From Micromonospora sp. LH3U1 (GTDB taxonomy: Bacteria; Actinomycetota; Actinomycetes; Mycobacteriales; Micromonosporaceae): DNA of 64,000 nucleotides. The translations under genes and the position numbers were made by a program. The stretch spans positions 6,509,501 to 6,573,500 of the forward strand of contig NZ_CP116936.1 in the NCBI RefSeq assembly GCF_028475105.1. The letters are read 5' to 3'. Below the pieces are notes generated by a model, which saw only the letters and a list, made by a program, of their open reading frames with translations, made no database searches and was not told the DNA's origin. This document shows, piece by piece, positions 17,550-26,183 of the stretch. The first letter of the stretch is position 1; each line of letters starts with the position of its first letter.

Positions 17550-18857
17550 ATGGCTGTCTTCCCGCGCCGCCGCCTCGCCGCGGTGGCCCTCACCGCCGTC
17601 GCCGCCCTGCTCGTCACCGCTGGCTGCGGCGGTGACGACGAGCAGGGCGGTGACGGGAAGGTCACCCTGACCGTCGACGTCTTCGGCCAGTTCGGCTACG
17701 AGCAGCTCTACCAGGAGTACATGACCGCGAATCCGAACGTGAAGATCGTCGAGCGCGGCACCGGCACCAATCTCGACGAGTACTCGCCGAAGCTGACCCA
17801 GTGGCTCGCCGCCGGCCGGGGCGCCGGCGACGTCGTGGCCATCGAGGAGGGCCTCCTGGTCGAGTACAAGGCCAACCCCGGCAACTTCGTCAACCTGCTG
17901 GACCACGGCGCCGCCGACCTCAAGGGCAACTTCCTCGAGTGGAAGTGGAACGCCGGCCTGACCGCCGACGGCAAGCAGCTCATCGGCCTCGGCACCGACG
18001 TCGGCGGCATCGCCATGTGCTACCGCAAGGACCTCTTCGAAAAGGCCGGCCTGCCCACCGAGCGCGACGAGGTCTCGAAGCTCTGGCCGACCTGGCAGGA
18101 CTACATCGCCACCGGCGAAAAGTTCGTCGCGGCCAAGACGGGTGCGTCCTTCCTCGACGCGGCCACCAACACGTTCAACACGATCCTGCTGCAGACCGCC
18201 GGCAACACCACCGGCTACAGCTACTACGACACCAACGGCAACGTCGTCGTCGACAGCAACCCGGCCGTACGGCAGTCGTGGGACACCACCATGGACATCA
18301 TCGACTCGGGCCTCTCCGGAAAGTACGGCTCCTGGTCCGAGGAGTGGGTGTCCGCCTTCAAGCAGTCGAAGTTCGCCACCATCGCCTGCCCCGCCTGGAT
18401 GACCGGGGTCATCGAGGCGAACGCGGGCCCGACCGCCCAGGGCAAGTGGGACATCGCCCAGGTGCCCGGCAACGGCGGCAACTGGGGCGGCTCGCACCTC
18501 GCCGTGCCGAAGCAGAGCAAGCACCAGGCCGAGGCGATCGAGCTGGCCAAGTTCCTGACCAGCGCCAAGGGCCAGATCGGCGCGTTCAAGGCCAAGGGTC
18601 CGCTGCCCTCCTCGCCGCAGGCGCTCGACGACCCGGCGATCACCGGCGCGACCAACGCGTACTTCTCCGGAGCGCCGGTCGGGACGATCTTCGGCACCGG
18701 CGCGAAGAGCCTCAAGCCGGTCTACATGGGCCCCAAGAACCAGGCCGTCCGCACCGAGGTGGAGAACGCCGTGCGGACCGTGGAACTGGGCCAGCGCAAC
18801 CCCGGGCAGGGCTGGACGGACGCGGTGACCAACGCCAAGAAGGCCGCCGCCAAGTAG
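17550..18857 (+). CDS. cebE: ABC transporter solute-binding lipoprotein (CebE-like)
   Basis: A 435-aa extracellular family 1 binding protein. A basic N-terminus and hydrophobic stretch lead to a lipobox (LLVTAGC) with the lipidated Cys at residue 26, so it is tethered to the outer face of the membrane. It is followed by two permease genes and a GH1 beta-glucosidase, the arrangement of the Streptomyces cebEFG-bglC cellobiose system. Specificity for cellobiose or related beta-glucosides is inferred from that context. Expression is probably repressed through the two palindromes upstream. Confidence 0.85.
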   Translation: MAVFPRRRLAAVALTAVAALLVTAGCGGDDEQGGDGKVTLTVDVFGQFGYEQLYQEYMTANPNVKIVERGTGTNLDEYSPKLTQWLAAGRGAGDVVAIEEGLLVEYKANPGNFVNLLDHGAADLKGNFLEWKWNAGLTADGKQLIGLGTDVGGIAMCYRKDLFEKAGLPTERDEVSKLWPTWQDYIATGEKFVAAKTGASFLDAATNTFNTILLQTAGNTTGYSYYDTNGNVVVDSNPAVRQSWDTTMDIIDSGLSGKYGSWSEEWVSAFKQSKFATIACPAWMTGVIEANAGPTAQGKWDIAQVPGNGGNWGGSHLAVPKQSKHQAEAIELAKFLTSAKGQIGAFKAKGPLPSSPQALDDPAITGATNAYFSGAPVGTIFGTGAKSLKPVYMGPKNQAVRTEVENAVRTVELGQRNPGQGWTDAVTNAKKAAAK

Positions 18858-18868
18858 CCCGAACGAGC

Positions 18869-18907
18869 GTGCGGGCGGGCCCCCGGTCACCGGAGTCCCG
18901 CCCGCAC
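18869..18907 (+). promoter_or_regulatory. stem-loop between the binding-protein and permease genes
   Basis: Perfect 11-bp arms (GTGCGGGCGGG and CCCGCCCGCAC) lie in the 70-bp gap after the binding-protein stop. Such hairpins typically protect the upstream message and lower permease expression relative to the binding protein. Confidence 0.55.
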
Positions 18908-18927
18908 GGCGAAAGGAGTTCCCGGGC

Positions 18928-19926
18928 ATGACCGTCCAGCTCGACGCCCGCCCGCCGGTCGCACCCCCGGCCGGCAACCAACGCCGATTCGCGGGTCGGC
19001 TCAGCCGGCTCGACACCCGCTACTCGCCGTACCTCTACATCGCCCCGTTCTTCCTGCTCTTCGCGGTCTTCGGGGTCTACCCGCTGGCGTACACCTTCTG
19101 GGTGTCCCTGCACGACTGGGACCTGCTCGGCACCGACCACCCGTTCGTCGGGGCGGAGAACTACACCCGGCTGCTCGCCGACACCGACTTCTGGCACGCG
19201 CTGGTCAACACGCTGGGCATCTTCGTGATCTCGACCGTCCCGCAGTTGCTCGCCGCGCTGTGGCTGGCCAACCTGCTGAACCGAGGGCTACGGGCCCGTA
19301 CCGGCTGGCGGATGGCCGTGCTCGTCCCGAACGTCACCTCCACCGCCGCCGTGGCGATCGTCTTCGGGGTGCTCTTCGGCCGCGAGTTCGGCATGGTCAA
19401 CTGGCTGCTCGACCTGGTCGGGATGGACGCGATCGAGTGGAAATCCAACCGGGTCGCCTCCTGGGTGGCCATCTCCGCCATGGTCGACTGGCGGTGGACC
19501 GGCTACAACGCGCTGATCCTCCTGGCCGCGATGCAGGCCATCCCCCGCGACCTGTACGAGGCCGCGGCGATCGACGGCGCCAACCGGGCCCGGCAGTTCT
19601 GGTCGATCACCGTGCCGCTGCTCAAACCGACGATCATCTTCTGCACCATCATCGCCACCATCGGCGGGTTGCAGCTCTTCACCGAGCCTCGGATGTTCCA
19701 CTCCGGCACCAACCCGATCCGGGGCGGGCCGCTGCGTGAGTCGCAGACCCTGACCATGTACATGTTCGAGAACGCGTTCGCGCCGCACTACAACTTCGGG
19801 TACGGCTCGGCGGTGGCCTGGCTGCTCTTCGCGCTCATCGCAGTCGTCGCGGCGGTCAACGTGCTACTCCTGCGCCGAATGGGCGGCCGACCGCGCCCGG
19901 GTGCCCGGAAGGGAGTCAACCGATGA
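18928..19926 (+). CDS. cebF: sugar ABC transporter permease (CebF-like)
   Basis: A 332-aa inner-membrane permease of the MalF type with about six membrane segments after a 35-residue cytosolic N-terminus. The ATPase-contact EAA loop is seen as EAAAIDGANRARQFWSITVPLLKP. AAGGAG lies upstream of ATG 18928. Its stop overlaps the start of the next permease (ATGA). No ATPase gene is present in the operon, as in the Streptomyces ceb system, where a shared ATPase (MsiK) encoded elsewhere is used. Confidence 0.88.
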   Translation: MTVQLDARPPVAPPAGNQRRFAGRLSRLDTRYSPYLYIAPFFLLFAVFGVYPLAYTFWVSLHDWDLLGTDHPFVGAENYTRLLADTDFWHALVNTLGIFVISTVPQLLAALWLANLLNRGLRARTGWRMAVLVPNVTSTAAVAIVFGVLFGREFGMVNWLLDLVGMDAIEWKSNRVASWVAISAMVDWRWTGYNALILLAAMQAIPRDLYEAAAIDGANRARQFWSITVPLLKPTIIFCTIIATIGGLQLFTEPRMFHSGTNPIRGGPLRESQTLTMYMFENAFAPHYNFGYGSAVAWLLFALIAVVAAVNVLLLRRMGGRPRPGARKGVNR

Positions 19927-20756
19927 GCCGGCTCTGGCGGGCCAGCCCGCTCACCTACCTGGCCCTGGTGTTCGCCGCCGGCCTGTCGATCTTCCCGATC
20001 TGGTGGATGGTCGTCGTCGCCAGCCGCACCAACGACGCGATGGGCCAACTGCCGCCCCCGATCACCCCCGGCGGCAACCTGGGCGCGAACATCTCCCGGC
20101 TGTTCGACAACGCCGACGCGTACTTCTTGACCGGCCTGATCAACTCGGTCATCGTGGCCACCACGGTGACCGTCTCCGTGGTGTTCTTCTCCAGCCTGGC
20201 CGGGTTCGCCTTCGCGAAGCTGCGGTTCCGCGGCCGCAACGCGCTCCTGCTGGTGATCATCGCGACCATGATGGTGCCGACCCAGCTCGGCGTGATCCCG
20301 CTCTACCTGCTGATGACCCGGCTGCAGTGGAACGACCGACTGCCCGCGGTGATCGTCCCGGTGCTGGTCACCGGGTTCGGGGTGTTCATGATGCGGCAGT
20401 ACGCCGGACAGGCCATCAGTGACGAACTGATCGAGGCCGCCCGGATGGACGGCTGCGGCACCGCCCGGATCTGGTGGCACGTGGTGGTGCCCGCGCTGCG
20501 CCCGGCCGCCGCAGTGCTCGGTCTGCTCACGTTCATGACCACCTGGAACGACTTCCTGTGGCCGTACGCTGTGCTGAACGATCCGGCGAATCCCACCGTG
20601 CAGCTCTCCCTGCGGGCGCTGTCGGACGGGTACTACCAGGACATGTCGCAGGTGTTCACCGGGACAGCCATCGCGACGCTGCCCCTGCTACTGGTCTTCG
20701 TGTTGTTCGGCCGGCAGATCATCGGCGGGATCATGGAAGGTGCGGTCAAGGCGTGA
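19923..20756 (+). CDS. cebG: sugar ABC transporter permease (CebG-like)
   Basis: A 277-aa MalG-type permease with six predicted membrane segments and the EAA loop EAARMDGCGTARIWWHVVVPALRP. It starts inside the stop of cebF (4-bp overlap) and ends overlapping the GTG of the beta-glucosidase gene, so the three genes are translationally coupled. It forms the heterodimeric channel with CebF. Confidence 0.88.
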   Translation: MSRLWRASPLTYLALVFAAGLSIFPIWWMVVVASRTNDAMGQLPPPITPGGNLGANISRLFDNADAYFLTGLINSVIVATTVTVSVVFFSSLAGFAFAKLRFRGRNALLLVIIATMMVPTQLGVIPLYLLMTRLQWNDRLPAVIVPVLVTGFGVFMMRQYAGQAISDELIEAARMDGCGTARIWWHVVVPALRPAAAVLGLLTFMTTWNDFLWPYAVLNDPANPTVQLSLRALSDGYYQDMSQVFTGTAIATLPLLLVFVLFGRQIIGGIMEGAVKA

Positions 20757-22132
20757 ATGAGATCCGTTTTCCCGAGCATTTCCTCTGGGGGGCGGCCACC
20801 GCCGCGTACCAGATCGAGGGTGCGGCCCGCGACGACGGTCGCGGTCCGTCCATCTGGGACATCTTTAGCCGCACGCCGGGCAAGGTGTACCAGGGCCACA
20901 CCGGCGACGTCGCCTGCGACCACTACCACCGGTACGCCGACGACGTGGAGCTGATGGCCGAGTTGGGGCTGCGGGCGTACCGGTTCTCGGTCGCCTGGCC
21001 GCGGATCCAGCCGGACGGCACCGGCCCGGCCAACCCACGGGGGCTGGACTTCTACGACCGGCTCACCGACACACTGCTGGCTCGGGGCATCGACCCGATC
21101 GTCACCCTCTACCACTGGGACCTGCCCCAGGCCCTGGGTGACCGTGGCGGCTGGACCAACCGCGACACCGCCGAACACTTCGCCACCTACGCCACGGCCG
21201 TGTACGCCCGACTCGGCGACCGGGTGGACGTGTGGACCACGCTCAACGAGCCGTGGTGCTCGGCCTACCTCGGTTACGGAAACGGGGTGCACGCCCCGGG
21301 CGAGCAGGATCCGGCAGCGGCCTTCACCGCCGTACACCATCTGCTGCTGGGGCACGGCCTGGCGGCGCGGGCGTTGCGGGCGGCCGGCGCGCGCAGCGTG
21401 GGCGTCACCGTCAACCCGGCCGACGTGCGCCCTGCCGACCCGCAGAGCGCGGCCGACGCCGCCGCGGTCCGCCTGGTCGACGGCCTGCACAACCGGATCT
21501 TCCTCGACCCGCTGTTGGCCGGCGGCTACCCGGACGACGTCCGCGAGCATGTGGCACGCATCGTCGAGCCGACGTTCATCCGGGACGGCGATGAGAAGCT
21601 GATCGCCGCCCCGATCGACCTGCTCGGGATCAACTACTACGCCCCCAGCTATGTCGCAGGTCGGCCTGACGGTGCCGGCAACGCCGCGTACCCGGGCACC
21701 GAAGGGGCGGTGCACTTCCTGCCGCCGGCCGGGCCACTCACCGACATGGGCTGGATGATCGAGCCGGCCGGGCTGACCCGGCTGCTGGAGCGGATCGCCA
21801 CCGACTACCCCGGGGTGCCGCTGCTGATCACCGAGAACGGTGCGGCATTCCCCGACAAGGCGGGCGCCGACTCGCCCGACGGGCCAGCGCAGGTGATCGA
21901 TGCCGATCGCATCGCCTACCTCGACGGGCACCTCCGTGCGGCGCACGAGGCGATCTCCCGGGGCGTGGACCTGCGTGGTTATCTCGTATGGTCATTCCTG
22001 GACAACTTCGAGTGGGCGGAGGGTTACCGCAAGCGGTTCGGGATCGTGCACGTCGACTACCTGACCCAGCGGCGTACACCGAAGGCCAGCGCCCGGTGGT
22101 ACCAGGAGGTGATCTCCCGGAACGGGCTGTGA
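20753..22132 (+). CDS. bglC: GH1 family beta-glucosidase
   Basis: A 459-aa cytosolic glycoside hydrolase family 1 enzyme. It begins at GTG 20753, overlapping the cebG stop by 4 bp (GTGA). The N-terminal signature is FLWGAATAAYQIEGAARDDGRGPSIWD, the acid/base glutamate is in TLNEPW and the nucleophile in LLITENGAA; YRKRFGIVHVDY near the end is also typical. No signal peptide, so it cleaves imported cellobiose or beta-glucosides to glucose inside the cell. Confidence 0.93.
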   Translation: MNEIRFPEHFLWGAATAAYQIEGAARDDGRGPSIWDIFSRTPGKVYQGHTGDVACDHYHRYADDVELMAELGLRAYRFSVAWPRIQPDGTGPANPRGLDFYDRLTDTLLARGIDPIVTLYHWDLPQALGDRGGWTNRDTAEHFATYATAVYARLGDRVDVWTTLNEPWCSAYLGYGNGVHAPGEQDPAAAFTAVHHLLLGHGLAARALRAAGARSVGVTVNPADVRPADPQSAADAAAVRLVDGLHNRIFLDPLLAGGYPDDVREHVARIVEPTFIRDGDEKLIAAPIDLLGINYYAPSYVAGRPDGAGNAAYPGTEGAVHFLPPAGPLTDMGWMIEPAGLTRLLERIATDYPGVPLLITENGAAFPDKAGADSPDGPAQVIDADRIAYLDGHLRAAHEAISRGVDLRGYLVWSFLDNFEWAEGYRKRFGIVHVDYLTQRRTPKASARWYQEVISRNGL

Positions 22133-22151
22133 CGAGCGGGGGGAAGGCGCG

Positions 22152-23159
22152 ATGACGACGGCGCAGCGGCCGACGCTCGAAGCGGTAGCGGCGCGGGCCG
22201 GGGTGTCCCGGGCAACCGTGTCCCGTGTGGTCAACGGCTCCACCACCGTCGCCGAGCCGATCCGGGAGGCAGTCACCCGGGCGGTCGCCGAACTGGGGTA
22301 CGTACCCAACCTCGCCGCCCGCAGCCTGGTCACCCAGCGCACCGACTCGATCGCTCTGGTCATGCCGGAGGCGGCCACCCGGGTCTTCTCCGACGACCAG
22401 GTCTTTCCCGGCATCATCCGTGGCGTCAGCCAGGAGTTGGAGGCGGCCGACAAGCAGTTGGTGCTGATGCTCGCCGGTTCGCCAGCCGGGCATCACCGGG
22501 TCGAGCGGTTCACCACCGGCCGCCACGTGGACGGGGTGCTGTTCGCCTCGCTGCACGGCGCCGACCCGCTGCCCGGCACGCTGGCCCGCCTCGGCATCCC
22601 GGTGGTGTGCAGCGGCCGGCCGCTCGGCGACGTGCCCGTGCCGTACGTGGACGTCGACCACGTCGGCGGGGTGACGGCGGCCGTACGGCACCTGATCGAC
22701 AGCGGTCGCCGGCGAATTGCCAGCATCGCCGGGCCACAGGACATGGTGGCGGGGATCGAACGACTCGCCGGCTACCGCGACACGGTGGCCGGGGCCGGGC
22801 TGCCCGAGCTGGTCGCAATCGGCGACTTCACCCGGGAATCCGGGGCGGCGGCGATGCACTGGCTGCTCACCGAGCATCCCGACCTGGACGCCGTCTTCGC
22901 CGCCTCCGACCTGATGGCGCACGCCGCCATGCGAACGCTGCGCGAGGCCGGTCGGCGGGTGCCGGAGGACGTCGCGGTGGTCGGCTTCGACGACATCGAG
23001 ACCGCCGCGTACACCGAACCGCCGCTGACCACCGTCCGGCAGCCCATCGTGGAGATCGGCCGGCGGATGACCCGGCAGCTGCTCCGGCTGGCCGCCGGCG
23101 AGACCATCGAGCAGGCGGTCATGCTCCCGACCGAGCTGATCCTGCGCGACTCGGCCTGA
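22152..23159 (+). CDS. cebR: LacI-family transcriptional regulator (CebR-like)
   Basis: A 335-aa repressor. The N-terminal helix-turn-helix (LEAVAARAGVSRATVSRVVNG) and hinge helix (GYVPNLAARSLVTQRT) precede a periplasmic-binding-protein-like sensor domain ending in PTELILRDS. It lies 19 bp after the beta-glucosidase in the same direction, whereas in the Streptomyces locus, as I recall it, cebR is upstream. It should bind the GAGAGCGCTCTC palindromes before cebE and be released by cellobiose; because it is in the same operon, it would repress itself too. Confidence 0.88.
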   Translation: MTTAQRPTLEAVAARAGVSRATVSRVVNGSTTVAEPIREAVTRAVAELGYVPNLAARSLVTQRTDSIALVMPEAATRVFSDDQVFPGIIRGVSQELEAADKQLVLMLAGSPAGHHRVERFTTGRHVDGVLFASLHGADPLPGTLARLGIPVVCSGRPLGDVPVPYVDVDHVGGVTAAVRHLIDSGRRRIASIAGPQDMVAGIERLAGYRDTVAGAGLPELVAIGDFTRESGAAAMHWLLTEHPDLDAVFAASDLMAHAAMRTLREAGRRVPEDVAVVGFDDIETAAYTEPPLTTVRQPIVEIGRRMTRQLLRLAAGETIEQAVMLPTELILRDSA

Positions 23160-23199
23160 CCCGCGCGCGGTGCCCGCCGCGCCCGGCGCAAGATCCGCA

Positions 23200-23257
23200 C
23201 AACTTCAGGGTTATAGGGGTCTCACGACGCCCGGAGGCCCCTATAACCCTGAAGTTG
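23200..23257. repeat. 20-bp perfect inverted repeat, 18-nt loop
   Basis: Arms 23200-23219 (starting CAACTTCAGGG) and 23238-23257 (ending CCCTGAAGTTG) lie between the LacI gene and the ridA remnant. The AT content of the arms is above that of neighbouring genes. It may terminate the ceb operon. Confidence 0.7.
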
Positions 23258-23338
23258 CTGTCTGCTGAGCCGTCGCGCGCGGGCGGGCGCGGGGTTAATG
23301 CGTCGCTGCGGCGGACGATCGTCGTTAGCCTCGCCGAC

Positions 23339-23753
23339 ATGCCGGATCCTGTCGCGTTGCTGCACGTCCCCGTTCTGTCCGACATCGCCGAGTACGCGTA
23401 CGCGGCCACCGTCGAGTCACCCGCTCGGCTGGTGTACACCGCCGGCGCCTGCCCGCTGGACGCCGAGGGACGCACCGTCGCGCCGGGTGACCACGCCGCG
23501 CAGGCCCCGGCAGGTGATGACGAACCTGAAGATTGCCCTCGCGGCGGCCGGCGCCACCCCCACCGACGTCGTCAAGACCACCGTTTATGTGGCGTCGTCG
23601 CAGCAGAAGGACCTGGTGACCGTCTGGGAGGTGGTGCGGGACTTCTTCGGCGACCACGACCCGCCCAGCACCCTGCTCGGGGTGACCGTGCTCGGCTATC
23701 CCGACCAACTCGTCGAGGTCGAGGCCGTCGCCGCCATCCGGATGGCGGCCTGA
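23339..23753 (+). pseudogene. RidA-family protein gene with a +1 frameshift
   Basis: The first frame gives a RidA/YjgF-like N-terminus (ATG 23339, 7 nt after TAGCCT): PVLSDIAEYAYAATVES, VYTAGACPLDAEG, PGDHAAQA. The rest (QVMTNLKIALAAAGATP, VVKTTVYVAS, STLLGVTVLGYPDQLVEVEAVAAI) is in another frame. The two join if one C is removed from the CCCC run at 23505-23508, restoring the expected ARQVMTNL. RidA proteins hydrolyse reactive imines. Either a recent inactivation or a base-calling error in a C run; the protein is otherwise complete and well conserved. Confidence 0.8.
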
Positions 23754-24650
23754 ATGCGGATCCGTGTGGCGCGTCCCGACGATGCCCCAGCCGTGGTGGC
23801 ACTGCGGGCGATGGTCTTCCCGTACCTGGTGCGTGGTGTCGAGTCGACCCGGAAGATGATCGCCGAGCCGGTTCCGGGAGAGGACTGGGCCGCCTTCGTG
23901 GCCGAGTTCGACGCCCAGGTCGTGGGTTGGGTGACCGCGCAACGCAACGGTTCGACCTCGACGGCTGACTTTGGTGACATCTCCCTGCTGCACGTGCACC
24001 CGGAGCACCGGCGGCGCGGGATCGGCACCGCGCTGCTGACGACCGCGACAGGTCACCTCGCCCCGCTGGGGATCCGCCGGCTCCGCGCCTTCGCGCAGCC
24101 GGAAGGGCTACCGTTCGCCCGTCAGCACGGCTTCGAACCCAGCCGAGAGCTGCGGTACTCGGCGCTCGACCTCAATCCAGCCCCCGCGCTGCCCGAGCCG
24201 CCGCCGGGCGTACGGCTGCGCCCGATTGCCGACCTGGACCCGTACCTCCTGTACGCGGCGGACGTGGCCGCGGCCGCCGACGAACCGGGCGACGTACCGG
24301 TCGACGCCGTCAGCTACGAGACCTGGCAGTACGACGTGTGGGACAACCTCGGCCTGGACAAGACGGCCAGCACCGCCGTCGAGGTCGACGGGGAGGTGGC
24401 GGCCTTCAGTCTGGTCAAGCGGGACGGGGACCGGATGTGGTCGGACTACACCGGCACTGTCCCGTCGTACCGGGGTCGAGGGCTGGCCCGGCTGGCCAAG
24501 ACGGCGGCGCTGCACCGGGCTGCCGCCAACGGCGTGCGCATTGCGTACACCTCGAACGACGAGGAGAACGCGCCGATGCTGGCGATCAACGCCCGGCTGG
24601 GCTACCGCCCGGTGGCATCCCAGTGGTCCTGCCTGGCCGAGCTGACCTGA
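23754..24650 (+). CDS. tandem-domain GNAT acetyltransferase
   Basis: A 298-aa protein with two GNAT domains. The first has the acetyl-CoA loop HPEHRRRGIGTALL (near residue 85), the second VPSYRGRGLARLAK (near residue 240), followed by TSNDEENAPMLAINARLGY. The substrate is unknown; the double-domain form recalls MshD, but MshD itself is the gene at 52070. The ATG directly abuts the TGA of the ridA remnant, so the two were one transcription unit. Confidence 0.82.
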   Translation: MRIRVARPDDAPAVVALRAMVFPYLVRGVESTRKMIAEPVPGEDWAAFVAEFDAQVVGWVTAQRNGSTSTADFGDISLLHVHPEHRRRGIGTALLTTATGHLAPLGIRRLRAFAQPEGLPFARQHGFEPSRELRYSALDLNPAPALPEPPPGVRLRPIADLDPYLLYAADVAAAADEPGDVPVDAVSYETWQYDVWDNLGLDKTASTAVEVDGEVAAFSLVKRDGDRMWSDYTGTVPSYRGRGLARLAKTAALHRAAANGVRIAYTSNDEENAPMLAINARLGYRPVASQWSCLAELT

Positions 24651-24676
24651 TCAGCCGAGGCCGAGGGAGATGTTGG

Positions 24677-25192
24677 TCAGGCGGCGTCGAAGACCCGGCG
24701 TGCAGTGGCGAGGGTCTCCGCCCCGAAGAGGACCAGACGGACCTCGGTGACGTTCACCGGCGCGGCCGAGCGCAGCACCGTCAGGGCCTGCCGGACCGCG
24801 TCGTCGATCGGCCAGCCGTAGATGCCGGCGGAGATCAGCGGAAAGGCCACAGTGGTCACGCCCAGATCGTCGGCCACGCGAAGACTGTTGGCGTAGCAGT
24901 CGCGCAGCAGCGCCGACCGGTCTTCGCTGGCGGACCAGACCGGCCCGACGGTGTGGATCACCCAGCGGGCCGACAGTTCCCCCGCGGTGGTCGCCACCGC
25001 CTGGCCAGTGGGCAGACCTCTGCCGTAGCGGGATGCCCGAAGCGCCCGGCACTCGGCCAGGATGGCTGGCCCGCCGCGCCGGTGGATGGCGCCGTCGACC
25101 CCGCCGCCACCGAGCAGGGACGAGTTGGCGGCGTTCACGATGGCGTCGACCTGCTGGGTGGTGATGTCCCCCTCGACCAGGTTGATCTCCAT
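24677..25192 (-). CDS. macro-domain protein, O-acetyl-ADP-ribose deacetylase-like
   Basis: A 171-aa stand-alone macro domain. The ADP-ribose site motifs are AIVNAANSSLLGGGGVDGAIH (split across residues 18-38) and PLISAGIYGWP with the C-terminal Phe in LVLFG. Members remove ADP-ribose or acetyl groups from ADP-ribosylated substrates. It begins one base after the stop of the EI24-like gene, so they are cotranscribed; no NAD-consuming toxin partner is visible nearby. Confidence 0.87.
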   Translation of the reverse strand: MEINLVEGDITTQQVDAIVNAANSSLLGGGGVDGAIHRRGGPAILAECRALRASRYGRGLPTGQAVATTAGELSARWVIHTVGPVWSASEDRSALLRDCYANSLRVADDLGVTTVAFPLISAGIYGWPIDDAVRQALTVLRSAAPVNVTEVRLVLFGAETLATARRVFDAA

Positions 25193-25193
25193 G

Positions 25194-25985
25194 TCAGTCC
25201 TTCTCGATCGACTGGCCGAGTGATCGGCGGGCCAGCAGAGTGGCGCCGGCGACCGCCGCCGGCATGATCAGCACCGCGCCGAGCGGGATGAGGAAGCAGA
25301 GGAAGACGGCCACCCCGAAGCCGAGCGCGGCGGGTCGGTCGGCCTTCAGGATGGTGCGGCGCTGCGGCAGCCGCATTCCGCGCCGGTAGAACGGGGCCCC
25401 GACCAACTCCACGGCGAGGAACCAGCCACCCACCGCCGCCCCGATCACCGGGACGACCGTCTGGCCGACCACCGGGATGAAGCCGGCGAGGAAGAGGGGG
25501 ATGCCGACCAGCGCCGTGAGCGCCACCAGCCGTACCGAGTCGGCGAGGCTGCGGCGCAACGACGACCAGAAGGGCACGTCCACCGCGCCCGGCGTGCCGC
25601 CGTACCGCTGCTCGACCTGCTCGGAGATCTTCTCGTAGAACGGGTCGCCGATGACCAGGGTGACCGCGGTGAAGGTGAGCACTCCGAGCAGGCCACCAAC
25701 CCCCAGGAAGGCCAGCCCGGCGATCACCCGGACCAGGCTGCGCGTGGTGCTCGACCAGTCGTCGGCGAACGGGGTGACCAGCGCGGCGAGGTCGTCCACG
25801 AAGTACACGAGGGTGGCGAGCGCGGCCACGAAGAGCGCGCCGGAGATCAACGCCGGCACGACGCCGAGCAGCATCAACCCCGGGCTGCGGACGTAGAGGC
25901 CCAGCCCGCGCAGGAGCAGCCCCGCCCCGGCGAAGAAGCGTCCGACGACCCCGGTCACCGGGCTGGCGATTCTGCTGACGTCCAC
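25194..25985 (-). CDS. EI24 domain (CysZ-like) membrane protein
   Basis: A 263-aa integral membrane protein with four to five hydrophobic segments and the EI24/CysZ pattern: an amphipathic N-terminus (FFAGAGLLLRGLGLYVRSPGLMLLGVVPAL), FAGxIPxVGQT-type loop (FLAGFIPVVGQTVVPVIGAA) and a C-terminal RxxLGQSIEKD. CysZ transports sulfate in enterobacteria; function in actinobacteria is not established. The start chosen is GTG 25985, 8 nt after TAGGCT with no ribosome site. Confidence 0.8.
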   Translation of the reverse strand: MDVSRIASPVTGVVGRFFAGAGLLLRGLGLYVRSPGLMLLGVVPALISGALFVAALATLVYFVDDLAALVTPFADDWSSTTRSLVRVIAGLAFLGVGGLLGVLTFTAVTLVIGDPFYEKISEQVEQRYGGTPGAVDVPFWSSLRRSLADSVRLVALTALVGIPLFLAGFIPVVGQTVVPVIGAAVGGWFLAVELVGAPFYRRGMRLPQRRTILKADRPAALGFGVAVFLCFLIPLGAVLIMPAAVAGATLLARRSLGQSIEKD

Positions 25986-26183
25986 GACCGAGCAGCCTAG
26001 CGAGCGGTCGTCGAATCCGCCGGGCAGAGCGCTAGCAGGGACGCTCGCCGGACACATCAACCGGTTGATGGACGGGAGTCATCCACCGGGGACGGCGGTG
26101 ATCATCGCCGACCAGTCGATTCGCCGCCGGGTCACCCCGACAACCCTTGAGGGGGTACGAAGCCAGCGGCGGAAGGCGGCACG

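Noticed and set aside
16545..19016. 823-codon minus-strand open frame
   Set aside because: It is antisense to the 16608 gene, cebE and the start of cebF; composition is Gly/Val/Arg low complexity typical of shadow frames.
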